Positions 19,786-29,281 are shown, numbered from the stretch's first letter. The stretch is 64,000 nucleotides of DNA from Luteimonas sp. JM171 (GCF_001717465.1 NZ_CP017074.1:1702873-1766872), one strand, 5' to 3'. Made by a program: numbers and translations. The notes: generated by a model from the sequence alone, not told the origin.

Positions 19786-20623
19786 GGGCGGCCGAAAGCT
19801 CCCGGCCGCGTTCCGTGGCCCGCGCCATCGCGCGCGCCACAAGCTCCCGCAATCCGCCCTCCTCGAACGCGGTGATCGCTGCGTGGGTGGTGCCCCCGGG
19901 GGAGGTGACCCGGCGCCGGAGCTCGGCCGGCGGTTCACCGGTTTCGGTCAGCATCCGCGCGGCGCCCAGGATGGTCTGCAGCACCAGCGTGCGCGCGGCG
20001 TCGGCCGGCAGGCCCTGCGCCACCGCGGCGTCCTCCATCGCCTCGGCCATCAGGAAGATGTATGCCGGCGCGCTGCCCGCGGCCGCAGTCACAGAATCCA
20101 TCAGCGCCTCGTCATCGATCCACACCGTTGCCCCGGCGGTCGCGAGCACCGCGTCCGCGCGCTGGCGCCCGGCGTCGTCGACGCGCTCGTTTGCGTACAG
20201 GCCGGTGACCCCGGCGCCCAGCATCGATGGCGTGTTGGGCATCGCCCGCACCACGGCAGCGTCGCCGCCAAGCCAGCGCTCCATCTGGGCCGTGGTGATG
20301 CCGGCCGCCACCGATACCGCCAGCGGACGGGCCGCGCGCGCCGCGCCGGCCAGCTCGCGGCACACCTGGGGCATCACCTGGGGCTTGACCGCGAACATCC
20401 ACACGTCCGCGCCCTGAACCGCGTCGGCTGCGGATTGGAAGGTGGCGACGCCGAAATCGCGCTCCAGCGCGTCGCGGGTGCCCAGGCTGGGGGCCACCAC
20501 GCGGATGTCCGCTGGCGCGGTACCCCTGCCGATCAGGCCGCCGATGAGGCTGCGGGCCATGTTGCCGCCGCCGATGAATGTGATCTTCCCGCTCCGGTCC
20601 GGCGGGGTGAGGGGAGACGTCAT
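19754..20623 (-). CDS. proC: Pyrroline-5-carboxylate reductase
   Basis: 289 aa. An N-terminal Rossmann motif (ITFIGGGNMARSLIGGL) binds NADPH. V-M-P-N-T-P-S in the form VRAMPNTPSMLGAG and the C-terminal ITAFEEGGLRELV are conserved ProC elements. The enzyme makes proline from pyrroline-5-carboxylate. The PLP-binding yggS gene often found between pilT and proC is missing from the 236 bp upstream. Confidence 0.96.
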   Translation of the reverse strand: MTSPLTPPDRSGKITFIGGGNMARSLIGGLIGRGTAPADIRVVAPSLGTRDALERDFGVATFQSAADAVQGADVWMFAVKPQVMPQVCRELAGAARAARPLAVSVAAGITTAQMERWLGGDAAVVRAMPNTPSMLGAGVTGLYANERVDDAGRQRADAVLATAGATVWIDDEALMDSVTAAAGSAPAYIFLMAEAMEDAAVAQGLPADAARTLVLQTILGAARMLTETGEPPAELRRRVTSPGGTTHAAITAFEEGGLRELVARAMARATERGRELSAAHDDDGDAAGR

Positions 20624-20755
20624 CAGATGCTCCTGGGGCTGGGGGGCGGACCATTGTAGGAGGGGCCACTGCGCTCCTGCCCGTACGGTGGCCGCCGTGG
20701 CCGGCTGGCGGCGTTATCCACGGCAGGCCCCGCAATGCATGCGCCGGGGATGGAT

Positions 20756-20781
20756 TTGTGACGCAAGTAGGGGGCTATACT
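20756..20781 (+). promoter_or_regulatory. Possible promoter upstream of pilT
   Basis: TATACT at 20776-20781 matches five of six bases of a sigma-70 -10 box. The best -35-like element, TTGTGA at 20756-20761, is only 14 bp away, which is shorter than ideal. The pilT start lies about 80 bp downstream. This is a pattern match only. Confidence 0.3.
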
Positions 20782-20859
20782 GCGGGCGGGGAGTACGCTT
20801 GGGCCACGCCTGGTGGCGCCGCCCGGGCCCGTAACATCACTGGTGTGCAGGGGACACGC

Positions 20860-21897
20860 ATGGATATCGCCGAACTGTTGGCGTTCTCGGTCAAGAACAA
20901 GGCTTCCGACCTGCATCTGTCGGCCGGCCTGCCGCCGATGATCCGGGTGGACGGCGACGTGCGCCGGATCAACATCCCGGCGCTGGACCACAAGCAGGTG
21001 CACGCGCTGGTGTACGACATCATGTCGGACAAGCAGCGCCGCGACTACGAAGAATTTCTTGAGGTCGATTTCTCGTTCGAGATCCCGGGGCTGGCGCGCT
21101 TCCGCGTCAACGCCTTCAACCAGAACCGCGGCGCGGGTGCGGTGTTCCGGACCGTGCCTTCCGAGGTGCTCACGCTCGAGGACCTGGGCACGCCGGCGGT
21201 GTTCCGCCAGCTCATCGACCAGCCACAGGGCCTGATCCTGGTGACCGGCCCGACCGGCTCGGGCAAGTCCACCACGCTGGCGGCGATGGTCGACCACATC
21301 AACAAGAACGAGTACGGGCACATCCTCACCATCGAGGACCCGATCGAGTTCGTGCACACCGCGCAGAAGTGCCTGATCAACCAGCGCGAGGTGCACCGCG
21401 ACACCCACGGCTTCAACGAGGCCCTGCGCTCGGCGCTGCGCGAAGACCCGGACTACATCCTGGTCGGCGAAATGCGCGACATCGAGACCATCCGCCTGGC
21501 GCTGACCGCGGCCGAGACCGGCCACCTGGTGTTCGCCACCCTGCACACCTCGTCGGCCGCCAAGACCATCGACCGCATCATCGACGTGTTCCCCGCGGGC
21601 GAGAAGCCGATGGTGCGCTCGATGCTGTCCGAGTCGCTGCGCGCGGTGATTTCGCAGGCGCTGCTGAAGAAGGTCGGCGGCGGCCGTACCGCCGCCTGGG
21701 AAATCATGGTGGGCACCCCCGCCATCCGCAACCTGATCCGCGAGGACAAGGTGGCGCAGATGTACTCGGCCATCCAGACCGGCCAGTCGGCCGGCATGAT
21801 GACCCTGGACCAGCACCTGCAGGACCTGGTCAAGCGCGGCATGGTTACGCGCGCGCAGGCCAGGGAGTACGCCAAGGACAAGCGGATCTTCGAATAG
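20860..21897 (+). CDS. pilT: Type IV pilus retraction ATPase PilT
   Basis: 345 aa from ATG 20860. An in-frame start at 20758 would add 34 residues without PilT character. The sequence begins MDIAELLAFSVKNKASDLHLSAG, carries Walker A GPTGSGKS at residues 130-137, the Asp box, a Walker B LVGEMRD, the His box LHTSSA and the PilT-specific AIRNLIRE motif near the C-terminus. PilT disassembles the pilus and drives twitching and DNA uptake. pilU follows after 21 bp. Confidence 0.98.
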   Translation: MDIAELLAFSVKNKASDLHLSAGLPPMIRVDGDVRRINIPALDHKQVHALVYDIMSDKQRRDYEEFLEVDFSFEIPGLARFRVNAFNQNRGAGAVFRTVPSEVLTLEDLGTPAVFRQLIDQPQGLILVTGPTGSGKSTTLAAMVDHINKNEYGHILTIEDPIEFVHTAQKCLINQREVHRDTHGFNEALRSALREDPDYILVGEMRDIETIRLALTAAETGHLVFATLHTSSAAKTIDRIIDVFPAGEKPMVRSMLSESLRAVISQALLKKVGGGRTAAWEIMVGTPAIRNLIREDKVAQMYSAIQTGQSAGMMTLDQHLQDLVKRGMVTRAQAREYAKDKRIFE

Positions 21898-21918
21898 GCC
21901 GGAGCCGCAGGAGCCCAC

Positions 21919-23049
21919 ATGAGCAGCATCGACTTCACCTCGTTCCTCAAGCTGATGGCGCACCAGAAAGCGTCGGACCTGTTCATCACCGCGGGCATGC
22001 CGCCCTCGATCAAGGTCAACGGCAAGATCTCGCCCATCACCCAGAACCCGCTCACGCCCCAGCAGGCGCGCGACCTGGTGGTCAACGTGATGACGCCGCC
22101 ACAGCGCGAGGAGTTCGAGAAGACCCACGAGGCCAACTTCGCCATCGGCGTGTCCGGGGTGGGGCGCTTCCGCGTCAGCTGCTTCTACCAGCGCAACCAG
22201 GTGGGCATGGTGCTGCGGCGGATCGAGACCCGCATCCCCACCGTCGAGGAGCTGAACCTGCCGCCGATCGTCAAGACCCTGGCGATGACCAAGCGCGGCA
22301 TCATCATCTTCGTGGGCGCCACCGGCACGGGTAAATCGACTTCGCTGGCGGCGATGATCGGCTACCGCAACCAGAACTCGACCGGGCACATCATCACCAT
22401 CGAGGATCCGATCGAGTTCGTGCACAAGCACGCCGGCTGCATCATCACCCAGCGCGAGGTGGGCATCGATACCGACTCCTGGGAAAACGCGCTCAAGAAC
22501 ACCCTGCGCCAGGCGCCGGACGTGATCATGATTGGCGAGGTCCGGACCCGCGAGGGCATGGACCATGCCATCGCCTTCGCCGAGACCGGCCACCTGGTGC
22601 TGTGCACCCTGCACGCCAACAACGCCAACCAGGCGATGGACCGGATCATCAACTTCTTCCCCGAGGACCGGCGCGGCCAGCTGCTGATGGACCTGTCGCT
22701 CAACCTCAAGGGCGTGGTTGCCCAGCAGCTGATCCCGACCCCGGACGGCAAGTCGCGCCGGGTGGCGATGGAGATCATGCTCGGCACCCCGCTGGTGCAG
22801 GACTACATCCGCGACGGCGAGATCCACAAGCTCAAGGACGTGATGAAGGAGTCCACCAACCTGGGGATGAAGACCTTCGACCAGAGCCTGTTCGAGCTTT
22901 ACCAGGCCGGCGAGATCTCCTACGAGGATGCGCTGCGCTATGCGGACTCCGCCAACGAGGTGCGCCTGCGCATCAAGCTCGCCCAGGGCGGCGATGCGCG
23001 CACGCTCAGCCAGGGCCTGGACGGGGTGGAGGTCGCCGAGGCCAACTGA
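21919..23049 (+). CDS. pilU: PilT-dependent accessory retraction ATPase PilU
   Basis: 376 aa, with AGGAG upstream of ATG 21919. Walker A reads GATGTGKST, and VRTREGMDHAIAFAETGHL matches PilU rather than PilT. The C-terminal tail after the ATPase core is longer than in PilT (EVRLRIKLAQGGDARTL). PilU assists PilT in pilus retraction at the inner membrane. A GC-rich hairpin without a T-run lies about 50 bp after the stop. Confidence 0.97.
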   Translation: MSSIDFTSFLKLMAHQKASDLFITAGMPPSIKVNGKISPITQNPLTPQQARDLVVNVMTPPQREEFEKTHEANFAIGVSGVGRFRVSCFYQRNQVGMVLRRIETRIPTVEELNLPPIVKTLAMTKRGIIIFVGATGTGKSTSLAAMIGYRNQNSTGHIITIEDPIEFVHKHAGCIITQREVGIDTDSWENALKNTLRQAPDVIMIGEVRTREGMDHAIAFAETGHLVLCTLHANNANQAMDRIINFFPEDRRGQLLMDLSLNLKGVVAQQLIPTPDGKSRRVAMEIMLGTPLVQDYIRDGEIHKLKDVMKESTNLGMKTFDQSLFELYQAGEISYEDALRYADSANEVRLRIKLAQGGDARTLSQGLDGVEVAEAN

Positions 23050-23096
23050 ATGGACGCGGCCCGGGTGCCGCGTTCTTCGCACGGTTTTTCCGCACC

Positions 23097-23120
23097 GGGT
23101 GGGAGACTCCGCTCCCACCC
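23097..23120. terminator. Perfect hairpin between pilU and the BON gene
   Basis: GGGTGGGAG at 23097-23105 and its exact reverse complement CTCCCACCC at 23112-23120 enclose a 6-base loop. No T-run follows on either side, so it is at best a weak intrinsic terminator. It ends only 14 bp before the next start codon, close to that gene's ribosome site. Confidence 0.45.
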
Positions 23121-23134
23121 CACGGGAGAAACCG

Positions 23135-23668
23135 ATGAACAGCATCGTCAGATTCGCCGCGACGCTCGCTGCAGGCGCGGCTGCCATGTATTTCTTCGAC
23201 CCGGCCACCGGCCGTCGTCGCCGGGCCCAGGCGCGGGATCGCACCGCTGCGGCGTGCAGCGACGCCGATCGCTACGTCCGCGGCAAGTGCCAGTACGCGG
23301 CGGGCCGCCTCCAGGGCGCGGTTGCCGAGACCCGTTCCCGGCTGGCCTCCCATCCCATTGACGACGCGCGCCTCCATGAGCGCATCCGGGCGCGCCTTGG
23401 GCACCTGGTGGAGCATGCCGGTGCCGTGGAGGTCGAGGTGCAGGACGGCAGGGTGACGCTGTCGGGCGAAGTGTCTGACGCCGAGGCGCAGAGCGTGCCC
23501 CGCGCGATTGGGCGGATGCCGGGCGTGGTGTCCGTCGAAAGCGCGCTGGCCGCGCGCCCTTCCGCCAGCGGACCGGAGCAGGAGTCAGCTCCGGCGGCCG
23601 GGCAGCCGGCCCAGCCGGCCCCCGGCCCGGGCGGCCAGGCGGCCGTGGGTCCTACGCCTTCGCTGTGA
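23135..23668 (+). CDS. BON-domain protein with N-terminal membrane anchor
   Basis: 177 aa. A hydrophobic N-terminus (IVRFAATLAAGAAAMYFFDP) followed by an arginine-rich GRRRRAQARD resembles small membrane-anchored BON proteins. The BON domain spans about residues 75-135 (LHERIRARLGHLVEH, VEVQDGRVTLSGEV, MPGVVSVESALA). BON domains are thought to bind membranes or lipids. The last 40 residues are rich in proline, alanine and glycine. The final 17 bases overlap the DUF72 gene on the other strand. Confidence 0.85.
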   Translation: MNSIVRFAATLAAGAAAMYFFDPATGRRRRAQARDRTAAACSDADRYVRGKCQYAAGRLQGAVAETRSRLASHPIDDARLHERIRARLGHLVEHAGAVEVEVQDGRVTLSGEVSDAEAQSVPRAIGRMPGVVSVESALAARPSASGPEQESAPAAGQPAQPAPGPGGQAAVGPTPSL

Positions 23669-24551
23669 GCCGCTCCTCAAGCGACTGCGCATCGAACGGG
23701 GCGCGCACCTTGATGTCGTTGTCGAAATAGCAGTACACGTCGCGGGGCCGGCGGGTGATGCGTGTGGTTGTCACCCGGCGTGCCCCGCGCGGTTGCGTTC
23801 CACGGGTCCAGGCGCTGATGCGCCGGGCCCAGTCATCCAGCGCAGGTGCGTCGTAGCCGCTGGCATACAGCTCCTTGTCGCCATGCAGCCGCAGGTACAT
23901 GAAGTCGGCCGTGACATCCTCGAGCAAAGGCCATTTGCCGGCGGTATCCGCAACCACCAGCGCGACATTGTGTTCGCGCAGCTGGCCGATGAACCCCGGC
24001 TCGCGGAAGCTCTCGTGGCGGACCTCCATCGCGTGGCGCAACGGCCTGGGCTCGTCGATTGCCCAGGTGCTGCGGCCGGCCATGCGCGAAGCCTCGCGCC
24101 GCCGGGCCAGGGCGGCGGCGTGCTCCGTATCGTGCGGCAGCCCCGCCAGGAACCGCCCGATCAGCGCCTCGTCGTAGCCCAGGCTGGGCGGCAGCTGCCA
24201 CAGGATCGGGCCGAGCTTCCTGCCCAGGGCAAGCAGGCCGGACGCAAGGAAGTTGGCCACCGCCTGCTCGGCATTCGCCAGCCGCAGGCGATGGGTGATG
24301 TAGCGGTTGCCCTTGACCGCGAACACGAAGTCATCCGGCGTCTGTTCGAACCAGTGCCGGAAGCTTTCCGGACGCTGCAACGAGTAGAAGGTGCCGTTGA
24401 TCTCGATCGAGGAAAAAGTCCTCGAGGCGTATTCCAGCTCGCGGCGCTGCACCAGGTCTTCCGGGTAGAACACGCCGCGCCAGGGCGGGTAACGCCAGCC
24501 GGAGATGCCGATGCGCGCGCGTCCTCGATTGGATCCCTTGGAAGGTGGCAT
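23652..24551 (-). CDS. DUF72 (YecE-like) protein
   Basis: 299 aa, typical length. The DUF72 TIM-barrel pattern is clear: [17 protein letters not shown] at the start, [33 protein letters not shown] and the C-terminal DVYCYFDND. The biochemical function of the family is not settled. Cytoplasmic, no signal peptide. It is divergent from the SOD gene across 139 bp. Confidence 0.92.
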   Translation of the reverse strand: MPPSKGSNRGRARIGISGWRYPPWRGVFYPEDLVQRRELEYASRTFSSIEINGTFYSLQRPESFRHWFEQTPDDFVFAVKGNRYITHRLRLANAEQAVANFLASGLLALGRKLGPILWQLPPSLGYDEALIGRFLAGLPHDTEHAAALARRREASRMAGRSTWAIDEPRPLRHAMEVRHESFREPGFIGQLREHNVALVVADTAGKWPLLEDVTADFMYLRLHGDKELYASGYDAPALDDWARRISAWTRGTQPRGARRVTTTRITRRPRDVYCYFDNDIKVRAPFDAQSLEERLTAKA

Positions 24552-24690
24552 GGCCGCAGCATCACCCGCCGGCCGGCAGTACGCGGTGAGGCCGCCCGGG
24601 AATCACCGGAATGTTGCGTTGCGCCGGGTTGATCCCTTTTTTACCCCTCTCGGGCGACAATGGTGGCCCTGTTCATCTGCGGAGATCCCC

Positions 24691-25314
24691 ATGCCCTACA
24701 CCCTGCCTGATCTTCCCTACGCATATGACGCGCTCGAGCCGCACATCGACGCGCAGACGATGGAGATCCATCACAGCAAGCACCACAACACCTACGTGAC
24801 CAACCTCAATGCCGCCGTCGACGGCACCGAATACGACGGCGTCGCGATCGACGAGCTGATCGCGAAGGTCGAGACCCTGCCGGACCGCATCCGCAAGGCG
24901 GTGCGCAACAACGGCGGAGGCCACGCCAACCACTCGCTGTTCTGGACGGTCATGTCGCCAGACGGCGGCGGCCAGCCCCAGGGCGAGGTTGCCAAGCGCA
25001 TCGAGAGCGACCTGGGCGGCTTCGACAAGTTCAAGCAACAGTTCACCGAGGCCGCCAAGGGCCGCTTCGGCAGCGGCTGGGCCTGGCTGACCGTGGATTC
25101 CGACGGCAAGGTGGCCGTGGAGGACACCGCCAACCAGGACAACCCGCTGATGAAGAACATCGGCTCGGGCAACACCCCGATCCTGGGTCTGGACGTGTGG
25201 GAGCACGCGTACTACCTGAAGTACCAGAACCGCCGCCCGGACTACATCTCCGCATTCTTCGAGGTCATCGACTGGGCCGAGGTCGAGCGCCGTTACCAGG
25301 CTGCCCGCGGCTGA
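24691..25314 (+). CDS. sodA: Superoxide dismutase, Mn type
   Basis: 207 aa, cytoplasmic. It converts superoxide to oxygen and hydrogen peroxide. Metal ligands are the histidine in MEIHHSKHH, the one in [11 protein letters not shown], and the D and H in LDVWEHAYY. The glycine-rich GGGHANH and the glutamine in TANQDNPLM are features of Mn rather than Fe enzymes. It is monocistronic, followed by a strong terminator at 25341-25369. Confidence 0.95.
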   Translation: MPYTLPDLPYAYDALEPHIDAQTMEIHHSKHHNTYVTNLNAAVDGTEYDGVAIDELIAKVETLPDRIRKAVRNNGGGHANHSLFWTVMSPDGGGQPQGEVAKRIESDLGGFDKFKQQFTEAAKGRFGSGWAWLTVDSDGKVAVEDTANQDNPLMKNIGSGNTPILGLDVWEHAYYLKYQNRRPDYISAFFEVIDWAEVERRYQAARG

Positions 25315-25340
25315 TCCCGCAACGCCTGCATTCGAACTGG

Positions 25341-25369
25341 AAAGCCGGGCCCAGCCCGGCTTTCTTTTT
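25341..25369 (+). terminator. Rho-independent terminator of the SOD gene
   Basis: AAAGCCGGGC at 25341-25350 pairs perfectly with GCCCGGCTTT at 25354-25363 around a CCA loop, followed by CTTTTT. It starts 26 bp after the SOD stop. This is the clearest intrinsic terminator in the window. Confidence 0.92.
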
Positions 25370-25448
25370 GCCTGGCGCCCCGCGGGTTGCGCCTGTCACG
25401 GCCTCCGGGGAAGATCGGCGGTCCTGCCCACACTGGATCCGCGCACCC

Positions 25449-25907
25449 ATGGAGATCGCCCACCGCCGCGTTGCCACCGTCCACTTCACCCTGACCGGCG
25501 AGGACGGCGAGACCATCACCAGCACCCGTGGCCACGACCCGCTGGTGTACATGCATGGCACCGGCAGCATCGTGGCGGGGCTGGAGGAGGCGCTGGAAGG
25601 GCGTTCGCCGGGCGATCGCTTCGAGGTCACGGTGCCACCGGAAAAGGGGTTTGGCCCGCGCCACCCGGAGCTGGTGCAGACCCACCCGCGCAGCATCATC
25701 ACCGACGGTTCCGAGCCCCAGGTGGGGGCGCGGCTGGACGCGCAGACGGCCAAAGGCCCGATGGAAGTGGTGGTGACGGCGGTCGAGGGCGAAACGGTGA
25801 CCGTGGACGGCAACCATCCGCTGGCCGGGCGCACGTTCTCGGCGCAGGTGGAGGTGGTGGACGTGCGGGTGGCCACGCCTGACGAGATCCAGTTCGGCCT
25901 GGGTTGA
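25449..25907 (+). CDS. SlyD-like FKBP peptidyl-prolyl isomerase
   Basis: 152 aa from ATG 25449. An FKBP domain with an inserted-flap pattern is seen: V-H-F-T-L-T-G-E-D-G-E, P-L-V-Y-M-H-G-T-G-S-I-V-A-G-L-E-E-A-L-E-G, then EVTVPPEKGFGPR and VDGNHPLAGRTF. This is the SlyD/FkpB class, which isomerises Xaa-Pro bonds and acts as a chaperone. The histidine-rich metal-binding tail of E. coli SlyD is absent. No signal peptide, so cytoplasmic. Confidence 0.92.
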   Translation: MEIAHRRVATVHFTLTGEDGETITSTRGHDPLVYMHGTGSIVAGLEEALEGRSPGDRFEVTVPPEKGFGPRHPELVQTHPRSIITDGSEPQVGARLDAQTAKGPMEVVVTAVEGETVTVDGNHPLAGRTFSAQVEVVDVRVATPDEIQFGLG

Positions 25908-25956
25908 GGCCGACCCGCGCCGCCTGTGCCGCAGGCCATCCCGGTAGAATGGCCGC

Positions 25957-26523
25957 ATGTCCCACGCTCCCACCCCGCTGGCAGGCGAGCTGCTGATCGC
26001 GCTGCCGTCGCTGGCTGATCCCAACTTTGCCCGCAGCGTGGTGCTGCTCTGCCAGCACGACCGCGACGGCGCGATGGGCGTGATCGTCAACCGCGCCTCG
26101 GAGTACACGCTGGGCGAGGTGTTCGCGCAGATGGACATTGCCTGCAGCAACCAGGACCTGTGCGCCCGACACGTGCTGTCGGGAGGGCCGGTGCACCCGG
26201 AGCGCGGGTTCGTGGTGCACGACGGCGAGGCGGGCTTTGATTCCAGCCTGGAGATCGGGCCGGGCCTGCGCGTCACCACCTCGCGCGATGTGCTTGAGGC
26301 CATCGCCGGCGGCGACGGGCCGGCAAATGCGATCGTGGCGCTGGGCTGTGCGGGCTGGGGCGCCGGCCAGCTGGAGCACGAGCTCACCGGCGACAGCTGG
26401 CTCAATGTTCCCGCCGACAACGGCCTGCTGTTCGAGGTGCCGCTGGAGGCGCGCTGGCAGGCGGCCGCCGGACGCCTGGGCGTGGACCTGCAGCACCTGG
26501 CGGGCTATTCGGGCCGGGCATGA
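25957..26523 (+). CDS. YqgE/AlgH family protein
   Basis: 188 aa. LAGELLIALPSLADPNFARSVVLL at the N-terminus, G-A-M-G-V-I-V-N-R, L-S-G-G-P-V and L-G-C-A-G-W-G-A-G-Q-L are hallmark AlgH/YqgE segments. The molecular function is not established. AlgH was first named from alginate regulation in Pseudomonas. Its stop overlaps the yqgF start by 4 bp, the usual pairing in gammaproteobacteria. Confidence 0.95.
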   Translation: MSHAPTPLAGELLIALPSLADPNFARSVVLLCQHDRDGAMGVIVNRASEYTLGEVFAQMDIACSNQDLCARHVLSGGPVHPERGFVVHDGEAGFDSSLEIGPGLRVTTSRDVLEAIAGGDGPANAIVALGCAGWGAGQLEHELTGDSWLNVPADNGLLFEVPLEARWQAAAGRLGVDLQHLAGYSGRA

Positions 26524-26978
26524 GCGCGCAGCCGGCTGGTGGCGGGACCGTGCTGGGTTTCGACGTCGGGGCCAGGCGCATCGGCGTTGCGGTCGGCAGC
26601 AGCTTTGGCCACGGTGCGCGCGCGCTGGCGGTGGTGAACGTGCACGAGGGCACACCGGACTGGAACGGCATCGATCGCCTGCACGCGGAGTGGCGCCCGA
26701 TGGCGCTGATCGTGGGCGATCCGATGACGCTTGACGACGGCGACCAGCCCGCGCGCCGGCGGGCGCGCCGGTTCGCGCACCAGCTGCGCGAACGCTACGC
26801 GCTGCCGGTGGCGATGGTGGACGAGCGCTCCACCTCGCGCGAGGCCGCGCAGCGCTTTGCCGCCGGCCGCGCCGAGGGCCGGCGCCGGCGCCGCGACGGC
26901 GCGGCGCTCGACGCGGTGGCAGCGGCGATCATCATCGAACGCTGGCTGGACGCCCCCGATGACGCCACCCCGGTTTGA
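26520..26978 (+). CDS. yqgF: Putative Holliday-junction resolvase / pre-16S rRNA nuclease
   Basis: 152 aa. An RNase H-like fold begins V-L-G-F-D-V-G-A-R-R-I-G-V-A-V-G, with later M-V-D-E-R-S-T-S-R-E-A and the C-terminal R-D-G-A-A-L-D-A-V-A-A. The acidic catalytic residues of YqgF/RuvX are present. The family processes the 5' end of 16S rRNA and was earlier proposed as a resolvase. It lies between yqgE (overlap 4 bp) and pyrB (10 bp gap). Confidence 0.95.
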   Translation: MSAQPAGGGTVLGFDVGARRIGVAVGSSFGHGARALAVVNVHEGTPDWNGIDRLHAEWRPMALIVGDPMTLDDGDQPARRRARRFAHQLRERYALPVAMVDERSTSREAAQRFAAGRAEGRRRRRDGAALDAVAAAIIIERWLDAPDDATPV

Positions 26979-26988
26979 TGGAGCCGCG

Positions 26989-27960
26989 ATGACCGTGCAG
27001 ATCGACAGCCAAGGGCGCTTGCGCCACCTGCTGACCCTTGATGGCCTCCCGCGCCCGGTCCTGGAGGGACTGCTCGATCGGGCCCAGGCGATCATCGACG
27101 ACGGCGGCCGGAGCGCGCGTGGCCGGCTGGCCGGGCAGGCCGTGTGCACGCTGTTCTTCGAACCGTCGACCCGCACCCGCCTCAGTTTCCAGCGCGCGGC
27201 GCAGCGGCTGGGTGCAGACGTGCTCGGGTTCGACGCTTCCACCTCGTCGACCACGAAAGGTGAAACCGCCGCCGATACGCTGCGCACGATCGAGGCCATG
27301 GACGTGCGCGGCTTCGTGGTCCGCGACCGCGCGGAAGGGGCGGCGGCGGCCCTGGCCGCGATCGCGGCGCCGGGCACCGCCATCATCAACGCCGGCGATG
27401 GTCGCAGCGCCCATCCCACCCAGGGACTGCTGGACATGCTCAGCCTGCGCCAGGCCAAGGGCCATGACTTCTCGGGTCTGAAGGTGCTGGTGGTCGGCGA
27501 CGTCCGGCATTCCCGGGTGGCGCGCTCGGATCTGCACGCGCTGCGGATCCTGGGCGCCGGCGAAGTGCGCCTGTGCGGCCCCGAATCGCTGCTCCCGGCG
27601 CCAGCCGAGATGCAGGGCACCCCGTTTGCCCATGACCTGGACGAAGCGATCGAGGGCGTGGACGTGGTGATGATGCTGCGGCTGCAGCGCGAGCGCATGG
27701 TCGAGGGGCTCGTGGAATCGCTGGAGGCCTATCACCGCCGCTATGGCCTGACCGCCGCGCGCCTGCGTCGCGCCGCCCCCGGCGCGGTGGTGCTGCACCC
27801 GGGGCCGATGAACCGCGGGGTGGAAATCGACGACGAGGTCGCCGACGGCCCGCAGTCGCTGGTGCTGCAGCAGGTGGCCAACGGCGTGCCGGTGCGGATG
27901 GCGGTACTGGAAGCCCTGCTCAGCGCAACAGGATCAGCGTCGCCAGCCCCAGGAAGCTGA
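26989..27960 (+). CDS. pyrB: Aspartate carbamoyltransferase catalytic subunit
   Basis: 323 aa from ATG 26989. It forms carbamoyl-aspartate in pyrimidine synthesis. The carbamoyl-phosphate site FFEPSTRTRLSFQ, the H-P-T-Q-G-L-L-D motif and the late V-L-H-P-G-P-M-N-R-G segment are intact. No pyrI or pyrC-like gene follows. The 3' end overlaps the convergent mgtE gene by 41 bp, and the last eight residues (SASPAPGS) look like a tail read out of that overlap. Confidence 0.97.
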   Translation: MTVQIDSQGRLRHLLTLDGLPRPVLEGLLDRAQAIIDDGGRSARGRLAGQAVCTLFFEPSTRTRLSFQRAAQRLGADVLGFDASTSSTTKGETAADTLRTIEAMDVRGFVVRDRAEGAAAALAAIAAPGTAIINAGDGRSAHPTQGLLDMLSLRQAKGHDFSGLKVLVVGDVRHSRVARSDLHALRILGAGEVRLCGPESLLPAPAEMQGTPFAHDLDEAIEGVDVVMMLRLQRERMVEGLVESLEAYHRRYGLTAARLRRAAPGAVVLHPGPMNRGVEIDDEVADGPQSLVLQQVANGVPVRMAVLEALLSATGSASPAPGS

Positions 27961-29281
27961 GGAAGCCCATCACGTCGGTCACTGCGGTGACCACCACGGT
28001 GCCGGCCACCGCCGGATCGATCCGCATCCGCCGCAGCAGCAGCGGTACGGCCACCCCGGTCAGCGCGGCGGTGAGCAGGGTGACCACCAGTGCGGCCCCG
28101 ATCACCAGCGACAGCACAGGGTCGCGGAACCACAGCAGCGCAACCAGCCCCACCAGCCCGCCGATCATCAGGCCGTTGATCAGCGCCACCCGGATTTCCT
28201 TCCACAGCAGGATCCTGGCGTTGCTGGACGCCACCTGGCCCAGGGTCAGCCCACGCACCATCAGGGTCAGCACCTGGATCGCGGCGTTTCCGCCGATCCC
28301 GGCGACGATGGGCATCAGCACCGCCAGCGCCACGACCTCCTGGATGGTGCCCTCGAAGCGGCCGATCACCGCCGCCGCCAGGAATGCAGTCATCAGGTTG
28401 ATGCCCAGCCACAGCGCGCGGCCCCGGACGGCCCGGCGCACGGGGGAGAACAGGTCCTCCTCCTCGTCCAGGCCGGCGGCGCCCAGCGCCTGGTGTTCGG
28501 CCTGTTCGCGGATGATGTCGACGACGTCGTCAATGGTGATGCGTCCGCGCAGGATGTTGCCGTCGTCCACCACCGGCGCCGACACCCAGTCATGGTCGGA
28601 GAACTTCCGGGCCACTTCCCGCGCCGACTCGTCCACGTGCAGTGCCTCGAGCTCCTCGTCGATCAGCTCGTTGATCGGGGTGGAGGGATCGCGCGTCACC
28701 AGGTCCTGCAGGGCCACCCAGCCCATCAGCTGGTGGCGCCGGTTGACCACGTACAGGTGGTCGGTGTGCTCGGGCAGTTTGCCGCGCAGGCGCAGGAAGC
28801 GCAGCACCACGTCCACCGTGGTGTCGGCGCGCACCGTCACCACCTCCGGGTTCATCAGCCGGCCCGCGGTGTCCTCGTCGTAGGACAGCGCCTGCTCCAG
28901 GCGCTCGCGGTTCTCGCGGTCCATCGCCTGCAGGATCTGGCCGGTGACCGCCTCTGGCAGGTCCTCAACCAGGTCGGCGAGGTCGTCGATGTCCAGGTCC
29001 TCGACCGCGGCGACGATCTCGTCCGGGTCCATGTCCGCGATCAGGCTTTCGCGGACCTCGTCGCCGACGTGGACCAGCACCTCGCCGTCATCTTCCGGAT
29101 CCACCAGCCCCCACACCACCATCCGCTTGTCCAGCGGCAGCGATTCCAGGAGGTTGCCGATCTCGGCCGGGGCCAGGGTGTTGACCATGCGCCGCACCGG
29201 GCCCAGCCGGCCCGTGTCCAGGGCGTCGGACAGCAGGCGCAGCTGACGCGCGGTCTTGTCGTGGCGGGCGGCTTCGGCCAT
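27920..29281 (-). CDS. mgtE: MgtE-type magnesium transporter
   Basis: 453 aa from ATG 29279-29281. It has an N-terminal MgtE_N helical domain with acidic loops (DMDPDEIVAAVEDLDIDDL), two CBS domains (about residues 130-255) and a C-terminal membrane domain with about five helices. The latter includes P-I-V-A-G-I-G-G-N-A-A-I-Q, the ion-pore signature. The family forms a homodimeric Mg2+ channel gated by intracellular Mg2+. In related genomes mgtE lies at the end of the PTS-Ntr cluster. Here two unrelated small genes separate it from rapZ. Confidence 0.95.
   Translation of the reverse strand: MAEAARHDKTARQLRLLSDALDTGRLGPVRRMVNTLAPAEIGNLLESLPLDKRMVVWGLVDPEDDGEVLVHVGDEVRESLIADMDPDEIVAAVEDLDIDDLADLVEDLPEAVTGQILQAMDRENRERLEQALSYDEDTAGRLMNPEVVTVRADTTVDVVLRFLRLRGKLPEHTDHLYVVNRRHQLMGWVALQDLVTRDPSTPINELIDEELEALHVDESAREVARKFSDHDWVSAPVVDDGNILRGRITIDDVVDIIREQAEHQALGAAGLDEEEDLFSPVRRAVRGRALWLGINLMTAFLAAAVIGRFEGTIQEVVALAVLMPIVAGIGGNAAIQVLTLMVRGLTLGQVASSNARILLWKEIRVALINGLMIGGLVGLVALLWFRDPVLSLVIGAALVVTLLTAALTGVAVPLLLRRMRIDPAVAGTVVVTAVTDVMGFLSFLGLATLILLR

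Noticed and set aside
20623..23244. Long minus-strand frame across pilT and pilU
   Set aside because: pilT and pilU are unmistakable on the plus strand. The opposite frame has no family features.
24601..24665. Promoter for the SOD gene (TTGATC and GACAAT)
   Set aside because: The two boxes are about 21 bp apart, too far for sigma-70, so no site is called.
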